Below are positions 53,503-60,399 of a stretch of 64,000 nucleotides of DNA, in pieces; position 1 is the stretch's first letter, and each line of letters begins with the position of its first letter. Both the position numbers and the translations under genes were made by a program. The stretch comes from Pseudomonadota bacterium (GTDB lineage Bacteria > Pseudomonadota > Gammaproteobacteria > Burkholderiales > Burkholderiaceae_C). The notes under the pieces are model-generated. The model was not told where the DNA came from and made no database searches. It worked only from the letters and a program-made list of their open reading frames with translations. The stretch covers positions 186,001-250,000 of the forward strand of contig JAKARB010000005.1 of assembly GCA_021819435.1 (NCBI GenBank), written 5' to 3'.

Positions 53503-54157
53503 TGCTGATGCCCGCATAGTCGGGGTGATCGGCGCCAGCGGCCAGGGTAAGGGCGTGTGGCTCAAGGGCGTTGTGATCGATGAGGCGCCCACCCGCGTGG
53601 TGGTGTGGGACTTCATGGACGAATACGGTGACACCCTGGCCAAGCTGGGCGGCAAGCGGCGCGCCGTGGCGTCCATGTCGAGCCTTGAGGCGGTGCGGCA
53701 AGCCATGGTCAAGGCCGGCGAAGGTCCGCTCATGGTTCGATACGTGCCACGCGGCGCAGGCAACAAAGCATTGCAACGCGAGTTTGAGGGCCTGTGTGAG
53801 TTGGTCTATGCCTGGGGTGCCTGCACCTTTGTGGCCGAGGAATTGGCCAACGTCACAACCCCATCATGGGCGCCGGCCGCCTGGCGCAAGATGACCACCA
53901 GCGGGCGCCATCGCCTGGTTCGCATCTACGGTGTGACGCAATCGCCGGCCCTGGTGGATAAGTCCTTTTTGGGCAACTGCACGTTGGTGCATTGCTGCGC
54001 CCTGCGCGAGCACGCGCACCGGGTCGCGGTGGCCAGGGCCATGGACATTCCAGACTCGGAAATCGCCTCCCTCGTAAAGTTCGAGTTCATAGAAAAGGAC
54101 TTTGAAACTGGCCAGGTGACGCGCGCCAGCGTCAAACCACCGGGCAAAAAGCGCTGA
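53492..54157 (+). CDS. Packaging ATPase, PM2/PRD1 P9-like
   Basis: A 221-residue P-loop ATPase of the FtsK/HerA type. Walker A is GVIGASGQGKGVWLKG, followed by VVVWDFMDEYGD. Walker B is ACTFVAEELANVT, with the acidic pair. A sensor-like Gln or Thr lies in RIYGVTQSPALVD. It has no membrane anchor and is much shorter than large terminases or inovirus Zot proteins. Its size and layout match the P9 packaging ATPase of membrane-containing double-jelly-roll phages, and it lies immediately upstream of the capsid gene. The GTG at 53492 has GGAGG eight bases upstream; GTG at 53477 is possible. Confidence 0.8.
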   Translation: MAADADARIVGVIGASGQGKGVWLKGVVIDEAPTRVVVWDFMDEYGDTLAKLGGKRRAVASMSSLEAVRQAMVKAGEGPLMVRYVPRGAGNKALQREFEGLCELVYAWGACTFVAEELANVTTPSWAPAAWRKMTTSGRHRLVRIYGVTQSPALVDKSFLGNCTLVHCCALREHAHRVAVARAMDIPDSEIASLVKFEFIEKDFETGQVTRASVKPPGKKR

Positions 54158-54164
54158 CGAATCG

Positions 54165-54229
54165 CCCCTAGGCGTAGGGGGCCTAGCGGTAGCAGTAGGG
54201 GCGGCGCCGGGCATTGCCTGGGCCGCCCC
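54165..54229. terminator. Two hairpins between the ATPase and capsid genes
   Basis: CCCCTA (54165-54170) and TAGGGG (54175-54180) form a short stem. GGGGCGGC (54198-54205) and GCCGCCCC (54222-54229) form a second, GC-rich stem, followed by only a weak T-run. They could attenuate read-through or protect the capsid mRNA. CCCCTACGCCTA at 52818-52829 is the reverse complement of 54169-54180. Confidence 0.45.
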
Positions 54230-54292
54230 GTGTCTTTCATGCTCCACCCGTCTGTGATCGAAGCGGGGGGCGCATTCGAGGGGCATTGCGCC

Positions 54293-54412
54293 ATGAAAGA
54301 CAAACTGATTTTCGCGGCCGAAGTGGCCGTGGTGTTCATCGTCATTGCTGCTTTCCAGAAGCACGTGATGGCCATCCCTGGCGTGGGCGCCTACCTGCCC
54401 AAGGCTCAGTGA
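54293..54412 (+). CDS. 39-residue phage membrane protein
   Basis: A very short protein with one membrane span (LIFAAEVAVVFIVIAAFQ) and a small C-terminal tail ending VGAYLPKAQ. It lies just upstream of the capsid gene, where internal-membrane proteins of PM2-type virions are expected. Start ATG at 54293. Confidence 0.55.
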   Translation: MKDKLIFAAEVAVVFIVIAAFQKHVMAIPGVGAYLPKAQ

Positions 54413-54425
54413 TCGGGGGTGCGCC

Positions 54426-55247
54426 ATGGCTTACAAAACCGTCCTGACCAACCTGCAGAACGTCGCACCGGGCAACACCGCCACCCTGAAGGTGCCTGTG
54501 GGCAATGGTGCGCCCACCTATGACCAGATCACGCTGGAACTCTCGGGCGGCCTGACGCCGGCTCACATCCTGAGCGTGCGCGGCAAGATCAATGGCCGGA
54601 TCTTCCTCGATGAGGGTTCGGGCGTCATGATCAACGACCGCGACGACTACCGTGGCATCTACAACGATGCCACCGCCGTCGTGCTGGACTTCACCAACCC
54701 CCTGGCGCGCAACGGTGCGGCCGAGCAGCTGGTTTCGAGCCTGCCGGGCTCGCTGATGCAAGACCTGAGCTTTGAAATCAAGCTCGATTCCACCGCTCCG
54801 GCTGGTGGTCGCATCACGGCCGTGGCGAACTACCGCCCGCCCACCGCCAACCCCTACATCCGAAAGATGTTGCAGACCACCGAGGCATTCCCATCGGCTG
54901 GCACCGAGGGCGCGCCCAACATCTTTTACATCCCCACCGGCAACGCGGGCGGCAAGATCCAGCGCATCTGGATTCACGAAAGCACGCCGGGCAGCGTGAC
55001 GGGCGCGCAAATCCGCATCGCCAACAACATCGTGCACGAGGTGACACGTGCACGAATCGAGCGCGATCAAAAGCGCAACGAGTTGGTGCCGCAGGCCGGT
55101 GTGGTGGTGCTGGACTTCATGGAAGACGGCAACCTGGCCGGCATGCTGGACACCGAAAAGGCCCCGAGCGTCGAGCTTCGCCTGATCGGTGCACAGGGAA
55201 ACAACGTCGTGTTTTACGAATTCCTGGACCCCATCGCCCGCCTGTGA
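54426..55247 (+). CDS. Major capsid protein, PM2 P2-like (double jelly roll)
   Basis: A 273-residue beta-rich protein. The N-terminus LTNLQNVAPGNTATLKVPVG, then YDQITLELSGGLTPAHILSVRGKINGR, shows the same spacing of NVAxGN, P-x-G, Y-D/E-x-I and SG-x-TP as I recall for the corticovirus PM2 capsid protein P2. PM2 P2 is 269 residues, nearly the same length. The C-terminal half has a second beta-rich unit ending VVFYEFLDPIARL. P2 trimers have two jelly rolls per monomer and form a pseudo-hexagonal shell over a lipid membrane. It follows the P9-like ATPase, as expected for this virus type. Confidence 0.78.
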   Translation: MAYKTVLTNLQNVAPGNTATLKVPVGNGAPTYDQITLELSGGLTPAHILSVRGKINGRIFLDEGSGVMINDRDDYRGIYNDATAVVLDFTNPLARNGAAEQLVSSLPGSLMQDLSFEIKLDSTAPAGGRITAVANYRPPTANPYIRKMLQTTEAFPSAGTEGAPNIFYIPTGNAGGKIQRIWIHESTPGSVTGAQIRIANNIVHEVTRARIERDQKRNELVPQAGVVVLDFMEDGNLAGMLDTEKAPSVELRLIGAQGNNVVFYEFLDPIARL

Positions 55248-55335
55248 CGGGAAAGGGGGAGGGCGGGCGCCTGGGCGCCTGCCTTGTCGAATCCATGGGG
55301 CTGGCGCGCAGGCGCGGCCCCGATGAGGTGCAGCC

Positions 55336-55740
55336 ATGTCCCTGATGGACGATCTGTTGAGTTCGGCCGAGTGGTCGCCGACCAATTTCCTGGGGGCCTC
55401 GCTGACGCTGGGCGCCGACCAGACCTACAACACCGACAAAACGTCGCTGATGCAACCGAGCACGGCCATTGACGTCATGCAGCCCGTCAACAACTCGGCC
55501 GGCTTCGGCGAGTGGGGCGGCCTGCTTCAGGACACGCTCAAGGCGTTCGTGGGCTACTCCATTGCGAAGGACGCCCAAAAATCCAACGTCAAGACGCCGG
55601 CACAGCAGCAGCAAGCCCAGCTGTATCCGCAGGGCAACGCGCAGCAGCTGCAGCAAGGCGGCCTGGGCTTCAACCTGGGCGGCGGCCTGCTGCCGCTCCT
55701 GCTGATCGGCGGACTGCTGGTCTTCGCCCTGAAGGACTGA
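55336..55740 (+). CDS. Phage protein with Gln-rich middle and C-terminal span
   Basis: A 134-residue protein. The N-terminus (MSLMDDLLSSAEWSPTNFLGASLTLG) is soluble, the middle is Gln-rich (PAQQQQAQLYPQGNAQQLQQGG), and the end is a membrane span (GGGLLPLLLIGGLLVFALKD). Likely a virion membrane protein. Not recognised. Confidence 0.6.
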   Translation: MSLMDDLLSSAEWSPTNFLGASLTLGADQTYNTDKTSLMQPSTAIDVMQPVNNSAGFGEWGGLLQDTLKAFVGYSIAKDAQKSNVKTPAQQQQAQLYPQGNAQQLQQGGLGFNLGGGLLPLLLIGGLLVFALKD

Positions 55741-55744
55741 CGCC

Positions 55745-55948
55745 ATGATGCCGAGCGGTGGAATGAGCAACCAGCAGAGCGCCTCTTCTGGCGCTTCTGG
55801 TGGCACGGTTGGCGGCGCAACGTCCGATTGGATCGTGAGCTATGGCGGGGGTGGCGTCACCTCGGGCAACGGCTCGGCCGTGCCTACGTGGGTGTGGATC
55901 GGCGCGCTGGTGCTGGGGGCCTTGTGGATCAAGAAGCGCGGCCGCTGA
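55745..55948 (+). CDS. Small Ser/Gly-rich phage membrane protein
   Basis: A 67-residue protein with a Ser/Gly-rich soluble half and one C-terminal span (VPTWVWIGALVLGALWIKKRGR) with a basic cytoplasmic end. ATG at 55745 or 55763 could start it. It overlaps the proposed start of the next frame. Confidence 0.55.
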   Translation: MMPSGGMSNQQSASSGASGGTVGGATSDWIVSYGGGGVTSGNGSAVPTWVWIGALVLGALWIKKRGR

Positions 55949-56313
55949 CCTTTCGGCGCATCACCGAGGCCGAGGCCGTGGCCCTGCTGGGCGACATGCA
56001 GGCGCTGGAGCCTGCCGGGTGCCCTTTCGACATGCGCGAATTGGTGGCCGGCGCTCATTGCTTCCGAATCGAGGGGGCGGCCTCGGCCGTCTACGTCATG
56101 AGGGAGCGCGGCGAGGTGGCATGGGTCGAGGCGGCCAAGGGTTGCGGCGACGTGGACGTCACAGAGGTGCTTGACCAAGCCATGACGCTGCAGGCGCGGG
56201 GATTCCGGCGCCTGGCCATGCAGACCAAGCGGGCGGGCCTCGTGCGCAAGCTGACCCGGCGCGGCTGGACCGTGCGGGGTTGGATCATGACCAAGGAATT
56301 GAACAATGATTGA
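55945..56313 (+). CDS. Phage protein, possibly GNAT-like fold, unusual start
   Basis: About 122 residues. The protein-like N-terminus TFRRITEAEAVALLGDM begins at a CTG (55945) that overlaps the preceding TGA in a CTGA arrangement. The first conventional start is a GTG at 55978, which would remove eleven residues. The C-terminal pattern RLAMQTKRAGLVRKLTRRGWTVRGWIMTKEL is reminiscent of small phage GNAT-like proteins, but an acetyl-CoA site is not evident. Role unknown. Confidence 0.5.
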   Translation: MTFRRITEAEAVALLGDMQALEPAGCPFDMRELVAGAHCFRIEGAASAVYVMRERGEVAWVEAAKGCGDVDVTEVLDQAMTLQARGFRRLAMQTKRAGLVRKLTRRGWTVRGWIMTKELNND

Positions 56314-56764
56314 CCTTCTCTCGGCAAAACGAGCGTGCACGCCGATGGGAAATCGGCTGCGCATCAATAGCTCGAAGAGTTCGGCAGGCGGGCAAACAAC
56401 CGTCGATGGCCGGATCACGGCTGGCAATGACTCGGTGGCCATTTCGTTGGCCAACTCGCAAAACAACACAGTCAACGCCACCACCACCGACTTCGGTGCG
56501 GTGTCGAGTTCGCTCAATCTCGCGCTCAAGGGCGTGGAGTCAATGACGGACGTGGCCAAGACCACCGTGGGCGCAGCAACGCGCGCCAACGATCAGGCCG
56601 GCTCGATCCTATCGGGCGCCATCCAGTCGATGAGCAGCCAGCAACAGCAGTTCACGGCGGCCCTTGAAAACATCAAGGCGGGGGACGCTCGCCCGCTCAT
56701 GTACGTGAGCATCGGCGCCGTGGCGCTGGTGGCCGTGTTCATGTTCGCAAGCCGGAAAGGTTGA
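56306..56764 (+). CDS. Phage structural/membrane protein
   Basis: A 152-residue Ser/Thr/Asn-rich protein with a beta-helix-like N-terminus (TTVDGRITAGNDSVAISLANSQNNTVNATT), a helical middle and one C-terminal span (LMYVSIGAVALVAVFMFASRK). A virion membrane protein is likely. The start overlaps the previous gene by 8 bp. Confidence 0.58.
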   Translation: MIDLLSAKRACTPMGNRLRINSSKSSAGGQTTVDGRITAGNDSVAISLANSQNNTVNATTTDFGAVSSSLNLALKGVESMTDVAKTTVGAATRANDQAGSILSGAIQSMSSQQQQFTAALENIKAGDARPLMYVSIGAVALVAVFMFASRKG

Positions 56765-56768
56765 CGCC

Positions 56769-57425
56769 GTGCCTCAGTTCTCCTGCAACGTCAAAGCCAA
56801 CACCCCGTTCCCGCTGGGCGTGGTGGGCTCCTACTTCTCGATCCTTGAAACCGGCTCGGCCGGATTCGTTGGCCTGGTCATCAAAAAGGGCGCGCAGGAG
56901 GTCGAGCAAGTGCGAACCGCGCGCCGTGGTCTGCAGGCGCGAGTGCCTGGGGGCTTCAACTCGGTTGAGTTGCGCAGTGCGATCGACACAACGGTCGAGG
57001 TGATCGTCTCCGACGGCGCCGTCGAAGTCGATTCGACCGATGGCGCCTCGGTGCTGGCCACCATCGCCAACACGCCTTTGCCTGTCGTCAACGACCGAGG
57101 CGCGCCGGCCAACCCTGTGCATGTGGTGGGCCTGACGGCCAACGATGCGCCAGCCACGGGCGTGTCTGAGCCGGCACAGGTCAACGTGACAGCCGGCCTG
57201 ACGCCATTGGTGGGCGCCGATGCAACGCGGCGCAACCTGCGCATCTACAACCAAGGCCCCAACCCGGTGGCCATCGGTGGCCCTGGTCTGACATGGGCCA
57301 AGCGCGCGGTGGTGCTTGAGGTGGGTGACACCTGGGTCGAGGATCGGGCCGCCAACCTGGCCATCAATGCAATCTGCGCGGCTGGCTTGGCCAGCACCGT
57401 GGGCGTGCAAGGGGTGCTGTCGTGA
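56769..57425 (+). CDS. Phage structural protein, beta-rich
   Basis: A 218-residue protein without membrane segments, starting at a GTG. The N-terminus is beta-rich (FSCNVKANTPFPLGVVGSYFSILETGS). The C-terminal part, RRNLRIYNQGPNPVAIGGPGLTWAKRAVVLEVGDTWVED, resembles jelly-roll decoration or vertex modules. A penton or spike-base role is possible from position before the collar-domain gene, but is not shown. Confidence 0.55.
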   Translation: MPQFSCNVKANTPFPLGVVGSYFSILETGSAGFVGLVIKKGAQEVEQVRTARRGLQARVPGGFNSVELRSAIDTTVEVIVSDGAVEVDSTDGASVLATIANTPLPVVNDRGAPANPVHVVGLTANDAPATGVSEPAQVNVTAGLTPLVGADATRRNLRIYNQGPNPVAIGGPGLTWAKRAVVLEVGDTWVEDRAANLAINAICAAGLASTVGVQGVLS

Positions 57426-58129
57426 GCGGCCTGATTTCATCGGCGGCAAAGCGCCTACGCGATGCGCTGGCCCTCGTCACAGGCGCCGGCCTGGTGGGCT
57501 ACAGCAACGCGCAGGCCTACGAGGGCGGCTCGCTGGGCGCCGGGCTCAAGGCCGAGGAAACGGCGCGAGCCAATGCCGTCACGGCCGTGGCCAACGATGT
57601 GGCCACGCTCACGGCTTCGGTGGGCGCGCTCTCCGATGTGGTGGACACCAACGCGGCCAAAGCCAGCGTGGCCGTGTCGGTGGTTCAGGGCAACGTGGAC
57701 GCGCTGTCTTTGGCCGTCGCTGCCATGATCAAGCCGGGATTCGTGATCAGCCACGCGGGCGCATTGGCGGCAGATCCTGAAGGCTGGTTGATCTGTGACG
57801 GGCGGGCGTTGAACACGGCCGATCACCCGGCACTTTTCAACGCCATCGGCTACACCTGGGGCGGCGCTGGCGCCACCTTCAACCTGCCCAACACAGTGCA
57901 CGACTTCATCCGGGGCGCTGGCCCTGGCCGTGCGGTGGGCACGCGCGAAGCTGACGAACTGCGAAGCCACGCCCACAAATTTTGGTCATCGGAAACGAGT
58001 CAGGACGGATCAGCGCCGGACGTGGAGCGCTGGACGGGTTTCCGTCAAACCGCCTACAACACATCGTCAACGGGCGGCGATGAAACGCGCCCCCGCAACG
58101 TGGCGATGTTCTTCCTGATCAAGCGATGA
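57422..58129 (+). CDS. Phage collar-domain protein
   Basis: A 235-residue protein. A helical, Ala-rich trimerisation region (about 1-100) precedes a C-terminal phage tail-collar domain: DPEGWLICDGRALNTADHPALFNAIGYTWGG, then FNLPNTVHDFIRGAGPG. In tailed phages this domain sits in fibres. In this tailless element it probably forms part of a vertex spike. The GTG start overlaps the preceding stop. Confidence 0.75.
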   Translation: MSGLISSAAKRLRDALALVTGAGLVGYSNAQAYEGGSLGAGLKAEETARANAVTAVANDVATLTASVGALSDVVDTNAAKASVAVSVVQGNVDALSLAVAAMIKPGFVISHAGALAADPEGWLICDGRALNTADHPALFNAIGYTWGGAGATFNLPNTVHDFIRGAGPGRAVGTREADELRSHAHKFWSSETSQDGSAPDVERWTGFRQTAYNTSSTGGDETRPRNVAMFFLIKR

Positions 58130-58135
58130 GCAGCC

Positions 58136-58816
58136 ATGAAGCCATCCCAAGCCCTCATGTTTGCAGCAGCTGCAAGCCTGCTGGTCATGTCGCACACATC
58201 GGCGCGCGGCGCCGTCGAAGCGGCGGATGGGGACATGGGGGCGCTGGACGCTGAAACCCTCACAGACTCATTGCAAACCATGTTCAACCGCATCACCGAG
58301 CAGCCTGCAGGCGTTGACAACGACACGGCCACGCGCAACCTGGCGGCGGCGCTGGACGTCATCAAGATGGCCGAAGGAACCGACCGAGGGGCAGACCCTT
58401 ATCGGGTGTGCTTCGGCTTCGCGCACACCATCGCCGATCTGTCGGAGCACCCGGCCATCACGGGCGAGTGGCGCGGCGCCACGCTCTCGGATGCCATGTG
58501 TGCAAATGCCGGGTTCGGGCCTGGCTGCAAGTCAACGGCGGCCGGCGCCTATCAGCTGATCAAGCCCACATGGGCGCGGTGCCGCGATGCGCTGGGCCTG
58601 GCCGATTTCGGCCCCACCAGCCAGGACGCGGCGGCCATCTACCTCATTCAGCAGCGCGGCGCGCTTCAGGACGTGTACGCGGGTCGCGTGCAAGCCTGGG
58701 TGAGCAAGTGCCGCGCCGAGTGGGCCAGCCTGCCGGGCAACTATGCAAAGCAGGGGCAGCGATCCATGGCCACGCTGGTGGCCTGGTTTCAACAACGTGG
58801 AGGGATCACGGCATGA
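58136..58816 (+). CDS. Lambda R-like lytic transglycosylase (endolysin)
   Basis: A 226-residue endolysin. The catalytic domain closely follows lambda R: MAEGT with the catalytic Glu (about residue 80), a DLSEHPA segment, STAAGAYQLIKPTWARCRDALGLADFGPTSQDAAAIYLIQQRGAL, and a C-terminal ASLPG. An N-terminal hydrophobic segment (ALMFAAAASLLVMSH) acts as signal peptide or signal-anchor, so export may be Sec-dependent. It cleaves the glycan backbone at lysis or entry. It overlaps the next gene by 4 bp. Confidence 0.88.
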   Translation: MKPSQALMFAAAASLLVMSHTSARGAVEAADGDMGALDAETLTDSLQTMFNRITEQPAGVDNDTATRNLAAALDVIKMAEGTDRGADPYRVCFGFAHTIADLSEHPAITGEWRGATLSDAMCANAGFGPGCKSTAAGAYQLIKPTWARCRDALGLADFGPTSQDAAAIYLIQQRGALQDVYAGRVQAWVSKCRAEWASLPGNYAKQGQRSMATLVAWFQQRGGITA

Positions 58817-59037
58817 CGTCGAATCAACTCATGACGGGGGCGGCCGTGGGCCTGGCCGTGCTGGCCGTGCTCTATGCCTTCCGTCGACCGGCTCAAGAGT
58901 CAGTGAACACGCGGCAAGCGGCCGTGACGGACTTCGGCAAGCTGTGGGATGAGCAGATGGCGGGGCTGCAGCTGTCGGCCAACCTCAGCGACTACAACGG
59001 GGCATTGAAGCTGCGCGGCTTCGGCTTCACGGTCTGA
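58813..59037 (+). CDS. Small phage membrane protein
   Basis: A 74-residue protein with an N-terminal span (LMTGAAVGLAVLAVLYAF) followed by a soluble tail. It directly follows the endolysin with an ATGA overlap, so it may be a lysis accessory or a virion membrane protein. Not recognised. Confidence 0.55.
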   Translation: MTSNQLMTGAAVGLAVLAVLYAFRRPAQESVNTRQAAVTDFGKLWDEQMAGLQLSANLSDYNGALKLRGFGFTV

Positions 59038-59047
59038 AAGGGACAAC

Positions 59048-59206
59048 ATGAAGATCAACACCGAATTGGTTTGGGCCATGGGTGGCCTGTTCGTCGGCTA
59101 CCTGCTGTTCAAGCGTGCGAGCGTGACGCAGCAGGCCAGCCCCACCACGTCCAACGAAATCACCAGCCAGGGCCAATGGTGGACCTACGCCGGTCTGTGG
59201 CAGTGA
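59048..59206 (+). CDS. 52-residue phage membrane protein
   Basis: A short protein with one N-terminal span (TELVWAMGGLFVGYLLFKRA) and a polar tail ending TYAGLWQ. It is part of a run of tiny membrane proteins between the endolysin and the spike gene. Confidence 0.52.
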   Translation: MKINTELVWAMGGLFVGYLLFKRASVTQQASPTTSNEITSQGQWWTYAGLWQ

Positions 59207-59214
59207 GGTAAGCC

Positions 59215-59685
59215 ATGAGCGCATCCACCAACATCAGCAAGGCGGCCATCCTGGCCGGTGCGGGGCTGGCCCTCGTGGCTTTCCTGTGGCTCAAAAAAAA
59301 AGGGGTTGCGGGTGTGGCGGGCGATGTGGTGGGTGCAGTGGGTGACGCATCGGCCGGCGTGGTGCTGGGCGTGGGCGATCTGTGGGGCGTGCCCCGAACG
59401 GATGCCAGCGCATGCGCCAAAGCACGCGCCGAGGGTCGATGGCTCGATGCCTCGTTCTACTGCCCTGCGGGGCAGTTCATCACCTCGGGCGCGGGCGCTG
59501 CGGCCAACGCGGTGGGCAACGCGGCATCCGGTGCCGTGCTGAGTGTGGGCGATGCCGTGGGCGTGCCTCGCACCAACGAAACCGAGTGCGAAAAAGCCAA
59601 GCGGGAAGGGCGCACGCTCGATGCGTCGTTTGCCTGCCCTGCGGGCGATTTCCTCAGCTATACGTGGAACAAGTGGGGGTGGTGA
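59215..59685 (+). CDS. Phage membrane protein with internal duplication
   Basis: A 156-residue protein. An N-terminal span (ILAGAGLALVAFLWLKKKG) is followed by two copies of a roughly 40-residue unit. Both contain V-L-x-V-G-D, G-V-P-R-T, a Cys, A-K-x-E-G-R and LDAS-F-x-CPAG, so each unit has a conserved Cys pair. The units are probably exposed outside or inside the viral membrane. Function unknown. Confidence 0.6.
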   Translation: MSASTNISKAAILAGAGLALVAFLWLKKKGVAGVAGDVVGAVGDASAGVVLGVGDLWGVPRTDASACAKARAEGRWLDASFYCPAGQFITSGAGAAANAVGNAASGAVLSVGDAVGVPRTNETECEKAKREGRTLDASFACPAGDFLSYTWNKWGW

Positions 59686-59686
59686 C

Positions 59687-60067
59687 ATGGACCCGTTGAC
59701 CGTTCTCGCGGCCCTTGGCCCCCTCGTGGTTGACCTGGGAAAGGGCCTGATTGGAAAGGTGCTCGGCCAGGCCGATTACAAGCCGGTGAACATCGACGAA
59801 TGGGCGCGCATGCGCGGCGTCGAGTTGGACACCTTCCGCGCGATCAACCAAGCCGGCGCCGAGGGCGAGAGTTATCCGTGGGTGCATGCGGTCATCAAGC
59901 TGCAGCGGCCCATCGTGGTGGGCGTGACGCTGGGCGTTTGGGCCTGGTCGCGCACATGGGGCACACCGTCGCCCGACATTGACAACGCGGCCGGCGTCGT
60001 GTGCTTCTACCTGTTCGGGGATCGCACGTTGATCGCGGCCAAAAAACAAGTCCAAGGGGCTCGCTGA
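59687..60067 (+). CDS. Phage membrane protein, holin candidate
   Basis: A 126-residue protein. A short N-terminal hydrophobic stretch (VLAALGPLVVDLGKGLIGKVL), then a soluble linker, and two C-terminal hydrophobic stretches (PIVVGVTLGVWAWSRTW and AAGVVCFYLFGDRTLI). The layout resembles small phage holins, and an endolysin lies close by. The evidence is topological only. Confidence 0.5.
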   Translation: MDPLTVLAALGPLVVDLGKGLIGKVLGQADYKPVNIDEWARMRGVELDTFRAINQAGAEGESYPWVHAVIKLQRPIVVGVTLGVWAWSRTWGTPSPDIDNAAGVVCFYLFGDRTLIAAKKQVQGAR

Positions 60068-60243
60068 TGGGTGATCTGGTTCATGGCCTGGTGGCCAAGG
60101 TGGTGGGCGGCGTCATCGTGGGCGCGGTGGTGGGGTGGAGCGCTTCGGCGCTGACCATCGCCGGCCGTGTCGATGCGGTGGAAAAAACCCTCTCGCGCAT
60201 TGAAGCGCGGCTCGATTCCGTCATCACCAAGCGGGAGAAATGA
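60067..60243 (+). CDS. 58-residue phage membrane protein
   Basis: One span (VVGGVIVGAVVGWSASALTIAG) followed by an amphipathic helix (VDAVEKTLSRIEARLDSVITKREK) that may form a coiled coil. It overlaps the preceding stop by 1 bp. Spanin or virion membrane roles are possible. Confidence 0.5.
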   Translation: MGDLVHGLVAKVVGGVIVGAVVGWSASALTIAGRVDAVEKTLSRIEARLDSVITKREK

Positions 60244-60245
60244 GC

Positions 60246-60389
60246 ATGTGGCCCAGCTGGAAGGACATTGGCAAAGAGGCGGCCATCGTCATCGGCGGCG
60301 CCATCGTGGCGGCGCTGATCATCGGGCAGTTGCCCGGCCTCAAAAAGTGGATTTCCGATCAATGGGGCGACACGCCCAAACTGTTTTGA
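60246..60389 (+). CDS. 47-residue phage membrane protein
   Basis: One span (EAAIVIGGAIVAALIIGQL) flanked by charged ends (MWPSWKDIGK and KKWISDQWGDTPKLF). It starts 2 bp after the previous gene and precedes the spike gene. Unrecognised. Confidence 0.5.
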   Translation: MWPSWKDIGKEAAIVIGGAIVAALIIGQLPGLKKWISDQWGDTPKLF

Positions 60390-60399
60390 AGGGCAGACC

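Noticed and set aside
59291-59300. A10 run as a frameshift or terminator
   Set aside because: It encodes the Lys residues that follow the membrane span of an intact frame, with no hairpin next to it.
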